Shown here piece after piece: positions 28,223 to 36,052 of a stretch of 64,000 nucleotides of DNA. Source of the DNA: Nitrospira sp. Lineage in GTDB: Bacteria; Nitrospirota; Nitrospiria; Nitrospirales; Nitrospiraceae. The first letter of the stretch is position 1. Every line of letters begins with the position of its first letter. The position numbers were made by a program, and so were the translations under genes. The stretch is from positions 620,001 through 684,000 of the forward strand of contig BQWY01000001.1 of NCBI GenBank assembly GCA_036984305.1, in the 5' to 3' direction. Under the pieces are notes generated by a model. It had not been told where the DNA came from. It saw only the letters and a program-made list of their open reading frames with translations, and ran no database searches.

Positions 28223-30046
28223 CTAGTGTCGTTCGAAAGATCTCCGCAGTTCGGCGATCGCTTTGGCGGAGGCACCGGCGGCCCTGAGGGCGTCGTCGCT
28301 TGCGGCATTGATGGCGTCGATGCTGCCAAAGGCTCGCAGGAGTTTCGTGCGAGTGGTCTCGCCGATGCCAATGATCTGATCGAGAGTCGAGGAGGTGAGG
28401 GCTTTGCTCCTCAGGGTACGATGATATTTGACGGCAAATCGGTGTGCCTCGTCACGGATGCGCTGTACCAGGTGCGTGGCCGGTGACGTCGAATGCAAGA
28501 CGACGGGGTTCTTGCGGCCAGGCAGAAAGATACGCTCCTCCTTCTCTCCGCGTGCCTTGGCCAATCCGATGATCGGCAGGTGCGCCTGGCCGACCCTGCG
28601 GAGCCCGTCGACTGCGGCTGCCAGTTGGCCCAATCCTCCATCGATCAGCACCAGATGAGGAAGCGGTAAGTCGCGAAGTTCCCCGTAACGGCGCATGACG
28701 ATTTCCTGAATGCTGGCGAAATCGTTTGCCCCTTCCACGGTCTTGATCCGGAATTTTCGATAGTCGGCCTTCTTCATGACCCCCTGATCCCAGACGACCA
28801 TCGAGCCGACGGATTGGTCCCCCATGATGTTGGAAATATCGAATCCTTCGATGCGGAGCGGCAGGGCCTCGAGCTTGAGGAGGCGTTTCAATTCGGTGGC
28901 GGCGAGCCGGTCGGTTTCCTCGTCCCGCAAATGGTCGGTGAGCGCGGCCAGCGCGTTCTCTTCCGCCAATTTGACGAGTTGGTGCTTGGTGCCCCGCTCA
29001 GGGGCGATCACGCGGACGCTGTCACCGCGCTTGTCCGTGAGCCAGGTTTCAAGCAAGCATGCGTCGGAAAGTTGGCACGGGACCAGCAGTTCCTTGGCCG
29101 GCTGCCCATCCTTGTTATAGAACTGCTCGACCGTGGAGAGGACGAGGTCCTCGTCAGGGCTGTCGGCGCCGTTCGGCCAGTAGAAATCCTTTCGCCCGAT
29201 CAGCAAGCCGCCGCGCACGAACAAGATCTGCAGATCCACCGCGGTGCCTTGCCGAGCCAGCCCGATGACGTCCTGATCGATCGCCGCGGTTTGGGTGATG
29301 CGTTGCCTTTCAAGCGTGCGCTGGATGCTGAACAGCCGATCCCGAAGGCGAGCCGCCTCTTCGAAGTCTTCCCGGTCCGCCGCTGCTTCCATTTGTCCGC
29401 GCATCTCGTCCAAGAGTTCGCGATCGCGGCCCTCGAGAAACTGGCGGACTTGATCGACGATGCGATGGTAGTCCGCGGAGGTTTGATTGCCGACGCAGGG
29501 AGCCATACAGCGTTTGATTTCGTATTCGATACACGCTCGGTCGGCCTTGCCGTCGATATCGATCGTGCAGGTCGCGAGCGGGAACGCGCGCTTGATGATC
29601 TTGAGGGTCTCCCGGAGGGCCCCTGCCGGCGTGTACGGACCATAGTAGAGTGCCCCGTCCTTTTGGACACGGCGCACGATGGAGAGGCGGGGAAACGCTT
29701 CTCTGATCGGCAGGCGAAGATAGGGGTATTGCTTGTCGTCGCGCAGGACCACATTGAAGCGCGGGCGATGTCGCTTGATGAGGTTGCTCTCGAGAATGAG
29801 CGCTTCCAATTCGGACCGAGTGACGATAGTTTCGATATCCGCGACATGCGTGGTCAGTAACGCGGTCTTCGGCGACTGGTCGCCGGCGCGCTGGAAATAG
29901 GACCGCACGCGATGAGCGAGGACGGCCGCCTTGCCGATGTAGAGAATCTCCCCGTTGTGGTTCTTGAGGAGGTACACCCCCGGCTGATCGGGAAGGTGGT
30001 CGAGTTTGGATTGCAGCGGGGAGTCCGTCGTGGCGTCCTTGGCCAT
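28223..30046 (-). CDS. uvrC: UvrC excinuclease ABC subunit C
   Basis: A 607-residue nuclease that makes both cuts of nucleotide excision repair. The N-terminal GIY-YIG nuclease runs about 20-98 (GVYLLKN, ILYIGKA, Arg in HRVRSYF, and a Glu in ESNLIKRHRP). A Cys-rich segment follows (CIEYEIKRCMAPC), then the UVR motif that binds UvrB (AAADREDFEEAARLRDRL). The C-terminal RNase H-like nuclease includes IEGFDISNIMGDQSVGSMV and VLIDGGLGQL. A helix-hairpin-helix pair closes the protein (IIGIGETTRTKLLRAFGSI). Length is normal. It lies 70 bases after the dapF-like gene and is probably cotranscribed with it. Confidence 0.97.
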   Translation of the reverse strand: MAKDATTDSPLQSKLDHLPDQPGVYLLKNHNGEILYIGKAAVLAHRVRSYFQRAGDQSPKTALLTTHVADIETIVTRSELEALILESNLIKRHRPRFNVVLRDDKQYPYLRLPIREAFPRLSIVRRVQKDGALYYGPYTPAGALRETLKIIKRAFPLATCTIDIDGKADRACIEYEIKRCMAPCVGNQTSADYHRIVDQVRQFLEGRDRELLDEMRGQMEAAADREDFEEAARLRDRLFSIQRTLERQRITQTAAIDQDVIGLARQGTAVDLQILFVRGGLLIGRKDFYWPNGADSPDEDLVLSTVEQFYNKDGQPAKELLVPCQLSDACLLETWLTDKRGDSVRVIAPERGTKHQLVKLAEENALAALTDHLRDEETDRLAATELKRLLKLEALPLRIEGFDISNIMGDQSVGSMVVWDQGVMKKADYRKFRIKTVEGANDFASIQEIVMRRYGELRDLPLPHLVLIDGGLGQLAAAVDGLRRVGQAHLPIIGLAKARGEKEERIFLPGRKNPVVLHSTSPATHLVQRIRDEAHRFAVKYHRTLRSKALTSSTLDQIIGIGETTRTKLLRAFGSIDAINAASDDALRAAGASAKAIAELRRSFERH

Positions 30047-30116
30047 GCTGAAATTCTACGCGTCGTGAGACCGGGCGGGCAAGCGAGGGGCATGGGCGAA
30101 CGCGGGGAGAGCGATG

Positions 30117-30986
30117 CTATTTGAGCGAACGGATGAACGAGGGGCTCAGCGTGCCGCGTGCCACTTCAGCGGCGGGGCCCTTCATGGTCAGATCGAAATT
30201 CGGGGCGATGCGAATGGCCAGCGTGCCTCCCGGCATCCTGACCGTCACCGGGCTCGTGACCAAGCCGAGCCTGACGGCGGCGCTGGCTGCGGCGCAGGAC
30301 GAGGAGCCTGATGCTTGTGTCTCACCGGCCCCCCGCTCCCAAATCAGAATGAAAATCTCATGAGGCCCGGTGGGCACGACCAGTTGAACGTTGGTTCGCT
30401 TGGGGAATATCTCATGGTGCTCGAGGGCCGGGCCCAGGGCGAGCAGGTCCTCGCGTGTCCATTGTTCACTGGCCGGACGAAACACCACGCAGTGTGGGTT
30501 TCCGACGCTGACCCCTGTGAAGAGAACCGATCGGCCCGCCGCCTGGATGGGTTGTTCGACCAGTTCCGGTACGGTCAAGGTGCAAGGCAAGGCATGGGGC
30601 GCGAACGTCGCCTGCCCCATTTCGACCGTCACGGCGCTGGCGTCCCCGTGCCGGTCTACGTGCAGATCGCAGGTCACCAGGCCGCCTTTGGTGTCGACCG
30701 TGAATCGTGGCTTTCGGGTCCGCCGCGTGGCATGCAAATAGCGGGCGAAAATCCGAAGACCGTTTCCGGACTTCTCGGCTTCGCTGCCGTCGGGATTGAA
30801 GATGCGAAGGCCGAAGTCCGCCTTGTTCGTTGGGACGAGCGCGAGAATGCCATCGCTGCCTACACCCCAATTGCGATCGCAGATGGCGCGAATCGCCTTC
30901 GGTGTCAGTTTGAAGCTGAGCTCCTTGAAGTCGATGACCAGATAGTCGTTGCCCAAGCCGTGTCCGCGAAAAAACCCATTTTTCAT
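30117..30986 (-). CDS. DapF-like epimerase-fold protein with Ser/Ser active site
   Basis: A 289-residue protein with the two-lobed fold of diaminopimelate epimerase, which interconverts LL- and meso-diaminopimelate for lysine and peptidoglycan. Family motifs are clear: GLGNDYLVIDF, NWGVGSDGIL, FNPDGSEAEKSGNGLR (61-78) and WERGAGETQASGSSSCA (216-232). The acid/base Cys expected before GNG is Ser73 (codon TCC), and the Cys expected after A225 is Ser226 (codon TCA). With both thiols gone, ordinary epimerase activity is doubtful. It may be a paralogue with a different substrate or a binding protein. The true dapF may lie elsewhere. It sits in a run with VOC, GNAT, deacetylase and uvrC genes. Confidence 0.8.
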   Translation of the reverse strand: MKNGFFRGHGLGNDYLVIDFKELSFKLTPKAIRAICDRNWGVGSDGILALVPTNKADFGLRIFNPDGSEAEKSGNGLRIFARYLHATRRTRKPRFTVDTKGGLVTCDLHVDRHGDASAVTVEMGQATFAPHALPCTLTVPELVEQPIQAAGRSVLFTGVSVGNPHCVVFRPASEQWTREDLLALGPALEHHEIFPKRTNVQLVVPTGPHEIFILIWERGAGETQASGSSSCAAASAAVRLGLVTSPVTVRMPGGTLAIRIAPNFDLTMKGPAAEVARGTLSPSFIRSLK

Positions 30987-31054
30987 ACCGAGGCCTCCAT
31001 TCGCGGGCGGCTTCTTAGCATGAGGAAGACAGAAAAGGGAAGTCGTGCATGCGC

Positions 31055-31453
31055 TCAGACGAGCGCCACGCCAGGAGGACGTTCGATGAGTTCAATCTCA
31101 TAGCCGTCAGGCGCGTCGATGAAGATGAAGCGGCTTCCGGACGACGTGCGGGTCGGGCCGTCCGTGATCGTGATTCCCTTGGCGGTGAGCGTCTCGATCG
31201 TTCGGTCCAGATTCTCGACTTGGAAAGCCAAGTGGACGAGATCTTCCTGAACCTTGACGGGCCCGCTGGCGGGAAAACTACAGAGCTCGATCAATTCCTC
31301 GCTGTTGGGGACCTTGAGAAACGCCAAATGTGAGCCTCGTGGAGACACCTTGCGCTCGGCGACCTCGAGCCCCAGCACGCCGGTATAAAACGCGACGGTC
31401 TGATCCATGTCGCTGACGCGCATGCGGGTATGCAGGAGTTTGGTGACGTGCAT
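31055..31453 (-). CDS. VOC/glyoxalase-family protein (lactoylglutathione lyase-like)
   Basis: A 132-residue single-domain VOC protein with two beta-alpha-beta-beta-beta units. The start HVTKLLHTRMRVSDMDQTVA and FYTGVLGLEV are typical of glyoxalase I. Metal ligands in the usual places are His8, Glu in ELIELCSF, His in EDLVHLAFQV, and Glu in GYEIELIERP. It would detoxify methylglyoxal as its thiol adduct, though other VOC reactions are possible. ATG 31453 puts the first strand at the N-terminus; the frame is open to 31549 and ATG 31471 is also possible. It lies between the GNAT and DapF-like genes on the same strand. Confidence 0.88.
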   Translation of the reverse strand: MHVTKLLHTRMRVSDMDQTVAFYTGVLGLEVAERKVSPRGSHLAFLKVPNSEELIELCSFPASGPVKVQEDLVHLAFQVENLDRTIETLTAKGITITDGPTRTSSGSRFIFIDAPDGYEIELIERPPGVALV

Positions 31454-31523
31454 GGCTCGGCTCAGCAACATGTGAACCAGATCGAAGCGCTCGCTGTCAA
31501 CCGTCCGCGACAATGCCGGATCC

Positions 31524-32000
31524 TTAGGGGCCGGATCTGGCCGGGCCACGCGTCTTACGCAGAAGGATCTCCGCCGAGCCTTCGATCAGGAAATCGGAGA
31601 GCACCCCGATCTCCTGGTAACCCTGCTTTCCATAGAAGCGGCGTGCTGGTTCATTGAAATCCGACACACAGGCGAAGAGATTCGTCCCCCGGGAGAACGT
31701 CACCGATTCGACGTGCCGCAGCAGCCGCCGGCCGAGGGTGTGACCGCGGGCCCAATCGGCAATGGCAAACAGCTCTAAATAGTCGCCGAACAGGAACTTG
31801 AGCCGCAGCAGAGCGAACCCGGCGACACGATCGTGCTGTTCGATGACATAGGCCTCGCGCCCCGGAGGAAGGGGGCTGAAGAGCCGCTCCCACTCGGCGG
31901 CCTTGTATCCAAGCCGGATCCAAGGCTCGGACCTCATCAGAATCGCGACCAGAGCCGGTGCGTCTTCCGGCGCAAACGGACGGATGGACTCGGGGTTCAT
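31524..32000 (-). CDS. GNAT-family N-acetyltransferase
   Basis: A 158-residue acetyltransferase. The N-terminal strand-helix SIRPFAPEDAPALVAIL is followed by strand 4 (DYLELFAIADWAR) and the acetyl-CoA loop ARGHTLGRRLLRHVE (R-x-x-x-x-G-R variant of motif A). Motif B is FNEPARRFYGKQGYQEIG. The substrate is unknown. Its ATG overlaps the deacetylase stop in ATGA, so translation is coupled to that gene. An acetyltransferase coupled to a carbohydrate deacetylase is suggestive of cell-wall or glycan work, but this is inference. Confidence 0.87.
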   Translation of the reverse strand: MNPESIRPFAPEDAPALVAILMRSEPWIRLGYKAAEWERLFSPLPPGREAYVIEQHDRVAGFALLRLKFLFGDYLELFAIADWARGHTLGRRLLRHVESVTFSRGTNLFACVSDFNEPARRFYGKQGYQEIGVLSDFLIEGSAEILLRKTRGPARSGP

Positions 32001-32698
32001 CGCGAGTCGGTGCCGCACGCCAAGAGCTCAGACACGGTCATGGGGCGTAGCTGCTTGCGGGGAAGCACGGATTCGGTCAACGATTGGATCACCTCCTGGG
32101 TGTGCTTGCCTCTTCCGTTGGCATGGAAGACGACGATGCTCCCTGGACGGATGCGTCGGGAGATACGGGCCAGAATCTCGTCGGCTTCGAGTGCGGGATC
32201 AGGGTCTCCGGACACGACGTCCCACAGAATGAACCGGAGCCCCAGCGCTTTCACGAGTTGGACCGTGACGTCGTTGTATTCGCCATACGGCGGCCGAAAG
32301 AGCGGCGCGGCCACGCCGAACCGACTTTGCAATCGCGCGACCGCTCGGGCGATTTCTTGCCGCTGGTTGGCATCGCTGAGCAGCGGGAGGTGAGCATGCG
32401 TCTCTCCGTGCGTGCCCAGCTCGAATGTCGAGACGGCTCGAAGCGATGTGATCTCCCGGTCGTGACGCTCCGCCCATCGCCCCGAAATGAAGAAAGTGGC
32501 CGGCACGTGGTACGTCTTGAGGTACTCGACGAGTGCGGCGTCGTAGCCGATCTTGTCCCGCACTGGGCAAAGATCGAATGTCAGAGCGACGCCCTGGCAG
32601 CTCCGCGACCCCGACGAGACCACTTGTGCCGCAGTGGGGGAGACGGACCACACAACGAGACTCAGCGCTGTGAGAGGCAGCCAGAATCGGGATACCAT
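31997..32698 (-). CDS. Secreted polysaccharide deacetylase (NodB fold)
   Basis: A 233-residue exported enzyme; ATG 32698 gives a clean signal peptide (VSRFWLPLTALSLVVWSVSP, then TAAQ). NodB motifs are present in modified form. Motif 1 is LTFDLCP, with the catalytic-base Asp kept but Leu in place of the metal-binding second Asp. Motif 2 is GTHGETHAHL (two His), motif 3 is RPPYGEYN, and VFHANG lies near the end. This TFDLC-type variant also has the GYD segment seen in a recognisable subfamily. It should remove N- or O-acetyl groups from a glycan in the periplasm. The longer frame from 32953 overlaps the divergent protease gene and is rejected. No ribosome site precedes the ATG. Confidence 0.87.
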   Translation of the reverse strand: MVSRFWLPLTALSLVVWSVSPTAAQVVSSGSRSCQGVALTFDLCPVRDKIGYDAALVEYLKTYHVPATFFISGRWAERHDREITSLRAVSTFELGTHGETHAHLPLLSDANQRQEIARAVARLQSRFGVAAPLFRPPYGEYNDVTVQLVKALGLRFILWDVVSGDPDPALEADEILARISRRIRPGSIVVFHANGRGKHTQEVIQSLTESVLPRKQLRPMTVSELLACGTDSR

Positions 32699-32705
32699 CG
32701 AAGCA

Positions 32706-32735
32706 AGTATACCTGAATAATCGGGACTACCTGAA
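32706..32735 (-). promoter_or_regulatory. Possible promoter of the deacetylase run, near-leaderless
   Basis: On the minus strand TATACT (32711-32706) is a good -10 box. A weak TTCAGG lies 18 bases upstream. The predicted start is at about 32699, one base before the ATG, and there is no Shine-Dalgarno, so a leaderless mRNA is possible. Confidence 0.35.
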
Positions 32736-32832
32736 GACACGCATCGAACCAGGTCCGGCAATCTCGCTCGGTTGACGATTCGCGAGGCCGGCTGGTACCG
32801 TTCGCCCGACTGGTGCGTCGGCGAAAGGGTGT

Positions 32833-34011
32833 ATGCTCCGCAGTGCTGGGTGGCAAATCGGCCGTATTCTAGGTATCCCGATCCTGGTCCATGGGTCGTG
32901 GCTCCTGGTCTTTGCCTTCGTGACATGGACACTTGCCACGGCCTACCTTCCATCCGCGCTCCCCGGCCAGACCGACCTTCGCTATTGGGCGATGGGAGGG
33001 ATGGCCGCCATTCTCTTGTTCCTGTCCGTGCTGCTCCACGAGCTCGGTCATTGCTGGGTGGCCTTGCGATATCGCATTCCGATCGGGCGGATTACGCTGT
33101 TCGTCTTCGGGGGCGTCGCCCACATGCGGCGCGAGGCGCCGACGCCAAGGGCGGAATTTTTGATCGCGATCGCCGGGCCCATCGTCAGTTTCATGATCGG
33201 GGCCGGATGCCTCGGCGGCGTGTTCGTGGGCGAGTCGGCGCCGGTAGGATGGCACCTCAATGGTCTCCTCGTTCTCGGCGGCCTTGTCGGAAGCGTGAAC
33301 GTTCAAATCGGTTTGTTCAACCTCATTCCCGGATTTCCTCTCGACGGAGGACGGGCGCTCCGTGCGGGGCTTTGGGCCTGGTCGAACGATTTTCATGCGG
33401 CCACGCGTCGGTCGGCTGTGGCAGGACTGACGTTCGGTGTGCTGCTCACGTGCGCGGGAGGACTCCTGATTGTCGCGGCTACCACGCAGTGGGTGCATGC
33501 GTCACTCGTCACCAATGGGATGTGGCTCGCGATGATCGGGCTGTTCCTTTTCGCAACGGCGAAGGTCAGTAGAAGGCAGGCGTCGGTGTGCGAAGCACTG
33601 GCCTGCATCCGGACGGGCGACGTGATGACCCGTGCCGTTGTGGCGATTCCCTCCAATATCACCGTGGAGACTGCGGTCCGCGACTTTTTCCTTGCGCACG
33701 GCTTCTCAGGATTTCCCGTGCTACAGCACGGCCGGGTGGTCGGCATCGTCTCGATTCGGGATCTCCAGCGGATCCCGAGAAAACTGTGGGTGTGGAGGGA
33801 GGTCCGCGAGATCATGCGCCCGGTGGATGCGCATGCGACGATCGGTCTGGACGACTCCGCGCTCGAGGCATTGGAACGGATGGCGACGGGTACCGGCGAC
33901 CGTCTGCTGGTGATGGACGGGGAACGCCTGGTCGGACTGGTGACGCGGTCGGCGATTTGGCGATATGTGCGCCTCCAAGGTGGGCGGAAGGACGAAGATG
34001 TCGGAACCTGA
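32833..34011 (+). CDS. Site-2 protease (M50) with tandem CBS domains
   Basis: A 392-residue inner-membrane zinc protease. Helix 2 carries HELGH (69-73) with both His and the Glu, and the third ligand is in NLIPGFPLDGGR (163-174). About six membrane helices span residues 10-255. Two CBS domains follow (about 262-318 with MTRAVVAIP, and 328-385 with IMRPVDAHATIG); they likely bind adenine nucleotides and tune cleavage. Relatives cut membrane-bound anti-sigma factors or transcription factors. It is divergent from the deacetylase gene, and a TTGACG at 32772 may be part of its promoter. The target is not in view. Confidence 0.92.
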   Translation: MLRSAGWQIGRILGIPILVHGSWLLVFAFVTWTLATAYLPSALPGQTDLRYWAMGGMAAILLFLSVLLHELGHCWVALRYRIPIGRITLFVFGGVAHMRREAPTPRAEFLIAIAGPIVSFMIGAGCLGGVFVGESAPVGWHLNGLLVLGGLVGSVNVQIGLFNLIPGFPLDGGRALRAGLWAWSNDFHAATRRSAVAGLTFGVLLTCAGGLLIVAATTQWVHASLVTNGMWLAMIGLFLFATAKVSRRQASVCEALACIRTGDVMTRAVVAIPSNITVETAVRDFFLAHGFSGFPVLQHGRVVGIVSIRDLQRIPRKLWVWREVREIMRPVDAHATIGLDDSALEALERMATGTGDRLLVMDGERLVGLVTRSAIWRYVRLQGGRKDEDVGT

Positions 34012-34431
34012 ATAGAACCTATCTCACAATTGCTACATCAACAGTGGTGGGATGGTGTTCGTGGAACTCGGTCGGCTGGCGAGTGGTGAGCCGCGCCAGC
34101 CTCGCCCTGATGCGGTGATGTTGGGCACGGCGGCTTGACGTGCTCGGATTGGCGGGTCGCCTTTAGGAGCAGGTCGGATCGGCGACCAGTAGCGGGGCTG
34201 GCCTGCCGGCCTCAGCCTCCGCCATGGCGAAGGCTGGCGGACTCATCCCCTCCAGCCGTAGAAGAGAGGAGAGTGGGGCGGGGACACACCGCTCGAAAGC
34301 TTGTCCCCGCTCGGAGTCTTCCGTCACGGTGTCAAGCTCTACACACAATGTTGAGATAGCTTCTAGTAAGAGATCCCCAAACGGCGCTCAGGGGACAGAG
34401 CCCTCCCTTAGGCACAGTCCGTGACACGTGG
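34012..34431. other. Convergent spacer with a perfect hairpin
   Basis: No gene is present in these 420 bases between two convergent genes. A perfect 9-bp stem (GCGGGGACA at 34278-34286, TGTCCCCGC at 34302-34310) with a 15-base loop may end transcription from both sides, though no T-tract follows. The stretch 34320-34380 is AT-rich. Confidence 0.4.
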
Positions 34432-35865
34432 CTAGGCCGCCTGCGAATGCCGTCGTCGAGAGGGACCGCTCGTCTCGGTTTCCGTGGATGCCCGAGACTG
34501 AGCAATCATGTTTTGAAACACGCTGACACGCATCAGGTGGATGCCAAGCATCGACCCATACACGAGTGCGAAGAAGTTAAACGCCACGCTCGAATAGTCA
34601 TCGAGCATGATCGGCATGAACAGCGCGAACAAGGCGCTGGCCATCAGCCACCCTACCGTCAGGCGTTGACAGAACAGGGCCGTCGGGCGACGTTGCAGCG
34701 GTCGCCATTCTTCACGATAGCGGGCGGCGCGGTCGATTCGGGCCGCGCTCAGGTCGGCCTCCACCGGGCCGCGCCACTTCAACCAGGCATATCCTCCGAC
34801 CAGCAACACCCACGGGGCCGACCAGAGCGGCCAATGCGTCTGTCCCATGTACGGTTCACCTGAGACTAATAACGCGTAAACCGGCATGTAGAGGAGGCCG
34901 AGTATCAACGGAGCCAGCCGGTTGTCGGACGGAGGGTTGCCGGATGGGGACCCTATGACCAATTCCTCCTCGAACACCGGAAAACCTCGTTTCACGAGTG
35001 TCATGGCTATGGCGACGCTGACGACCTTGTCGGGAATGTACAGCAGACACGTATGCATCCAGGCCAGGAGAAATGCGCCGAGCCCGTCGGTGGACTGGGC
35101 CGTCTGTCGCAGGCCGAATTGATCGGAGAGAAATCGCTGACCGTCCTCGAACAAGAGCTGCAATCCATTCACGATCGTGGGATTCAGCGTCAGCGAGGTC
35201 GCGTGAGATACGACGGATTGCACGAGCGTTCCGGGAATGCCCATCAGACACGCACCGACCATCCCGAAGACGACGAGAAAGGTCACGTGCGACAGGATCG
35301 ATGTATGACCGGTCCGTACATACTCCCGGAACCACGCGCTCTGGGCGAGCACGCCCCAATAGACCCCCCCGGCCATATTCACCAGTGTCCAAGGAAAAAT
35401 CAGCAGATCGGGATGATCGTGCGGGTACAGTAACCAATTGACCAGCGCATTGGTCAGGAGGGCGGTGGCGGCTCCCCACCAGGGACCCAGGAGGAAGGCT
35501 GCGAACGCCGTGCCGACCATGTCGAGGAACAGGATGCTTTCGAGCCTCAAGCTGAGCAGGAGCCCGAGCGAGTTGAGCAGGATGCCGGCGCCGCAAATCA
35601 GCGCAAGCTCGCTCCTCATGAGGTAGGCCGGTGCGGGTCCGAGCCACTTGGGCCAGTGAAGCGTCCACCAACGGCGTCTCCGGGATCGGGGTGACTTGGA
35701 TCTGGGATCGGACCCATCGTCGTCCGCATCCTCCACCTCGGCCGCCCGTGCGGCTGCAGCGCGTGCGGCCCGCTCGCGCAGGGTCAACAGGCGATCGATG
35801 ATCGTGAGGATTGCAGCGACGAAACCGGCAACGGCACCCGCCAACGCCAGGGCATCTTTTTCCAT
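34432..35865 (-). CDS. Polytopic membrane protein with an ECF-S-like segment
   Basis: A 477-residue inner-membrane protein with about ten hydrophobic helices. A cytosolic basic/acidic linker (about 30-65, RERAARAAAARAAEVEDADD onward) follows the first helix. Helices 3-4 (MVGTAFAAFLLGPWWGAATA, then LTNALVNWLLYP) resemble substrate-binding S-components of ECF vitamin transporters, but no ATPase partner is adjacent. ATG 35865 (MEKDALALAG) follows an AAGGA. The frame stays open to 35982, yet its first residues MTNDESRR come from a dispersed repeat and are not expected to be protein. It follows nuoN on the same strand after a repeat-filled gap. Function unknown. Confidence 0.75.
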   Translation of the reverse strand: MEKDALALAGAVAGFVAAILTIIDRLLTLRERAARAAAARAAEVEDADDDGSDPRSKSPRSRRRRWWTLHWPKWLGPAPAYLMRSELALICGAGILLNSLGLLLSLRLESILFLDMVGTAFAAFLLGPWWGAATALLTNALVNWLLYPHDHPDLLIFPWTLVNMAGGVYWGVLAQSAWFREYVRTGHTSILSHVTFLVVFGMVGACLMGIPGTLVQSVVSHATSLTLNPTIVNGLQLLFEDGQRFLSDQFGLRQTAQSTDGLGAFLLAWMHTCLLYIPDKVVSVAIAMTLVKRGFPVFEEELVIGSPSGNPPSDNRLAPLILGLLYMPVYALLVSGEPYMGQTHWPLWSAPWVLLVGGYAWLKWRGPVEADLSAARIDRAARYREEWRPLQRRPTALFCQRLTVGWLMASALFALFMPIMLDDYSSVAFNFFALVYGSMLGIHLMRVSVFQNMIAQSRASTETETSGPSRRRHSQAA

Positions 35866-35960
35866 GCGTGGGAAATCCTTGCGAGAATTATTATCGGGGT
35901 CTTGGTTGAGGAATTGTAGCGCGAGGGGGGTAAGCCGGAAAGGAAAAGGCCAAAAGCAGC

Positions 35961-36052
35961 GTCGTGACTCGTCATTCGTCAACGCGACGAAACAGAGTAG
36001 CGAGGTTCGCGTCCTCGCATCTCGCTTGACGGATGGCGAATGACGGCGATTA
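35961..36052. repeat. Dispersed inverted-repeat element downstream of nuoN
   Basis: The left arm is GTGACTCGTCATTCGTCAAC (35964-35983) and the right arm is TTGACGGATGGCGAATGACG (36027-36046). The right arm ends at the nuoN stop codon. Same layout as the copies at 8.2, 47.7, 48.3 and 50.2 kb. Confidence 0.65.

Noticed and set aside
28814-29860. A 348-codon plus-strand open frame opposite uvrC
   Set aside because: uvrC on the other strand is certain from its motifs; long antisense frames are common at this base composition and this one has no recognisable domain.
35866-35982. N-terminal extension MTNDESRR of the membrane protein gene
   Set aside because: These codons come from a dispersed repeat arm and lie upstream of a well-placed ATG with a ribosome site (35865).
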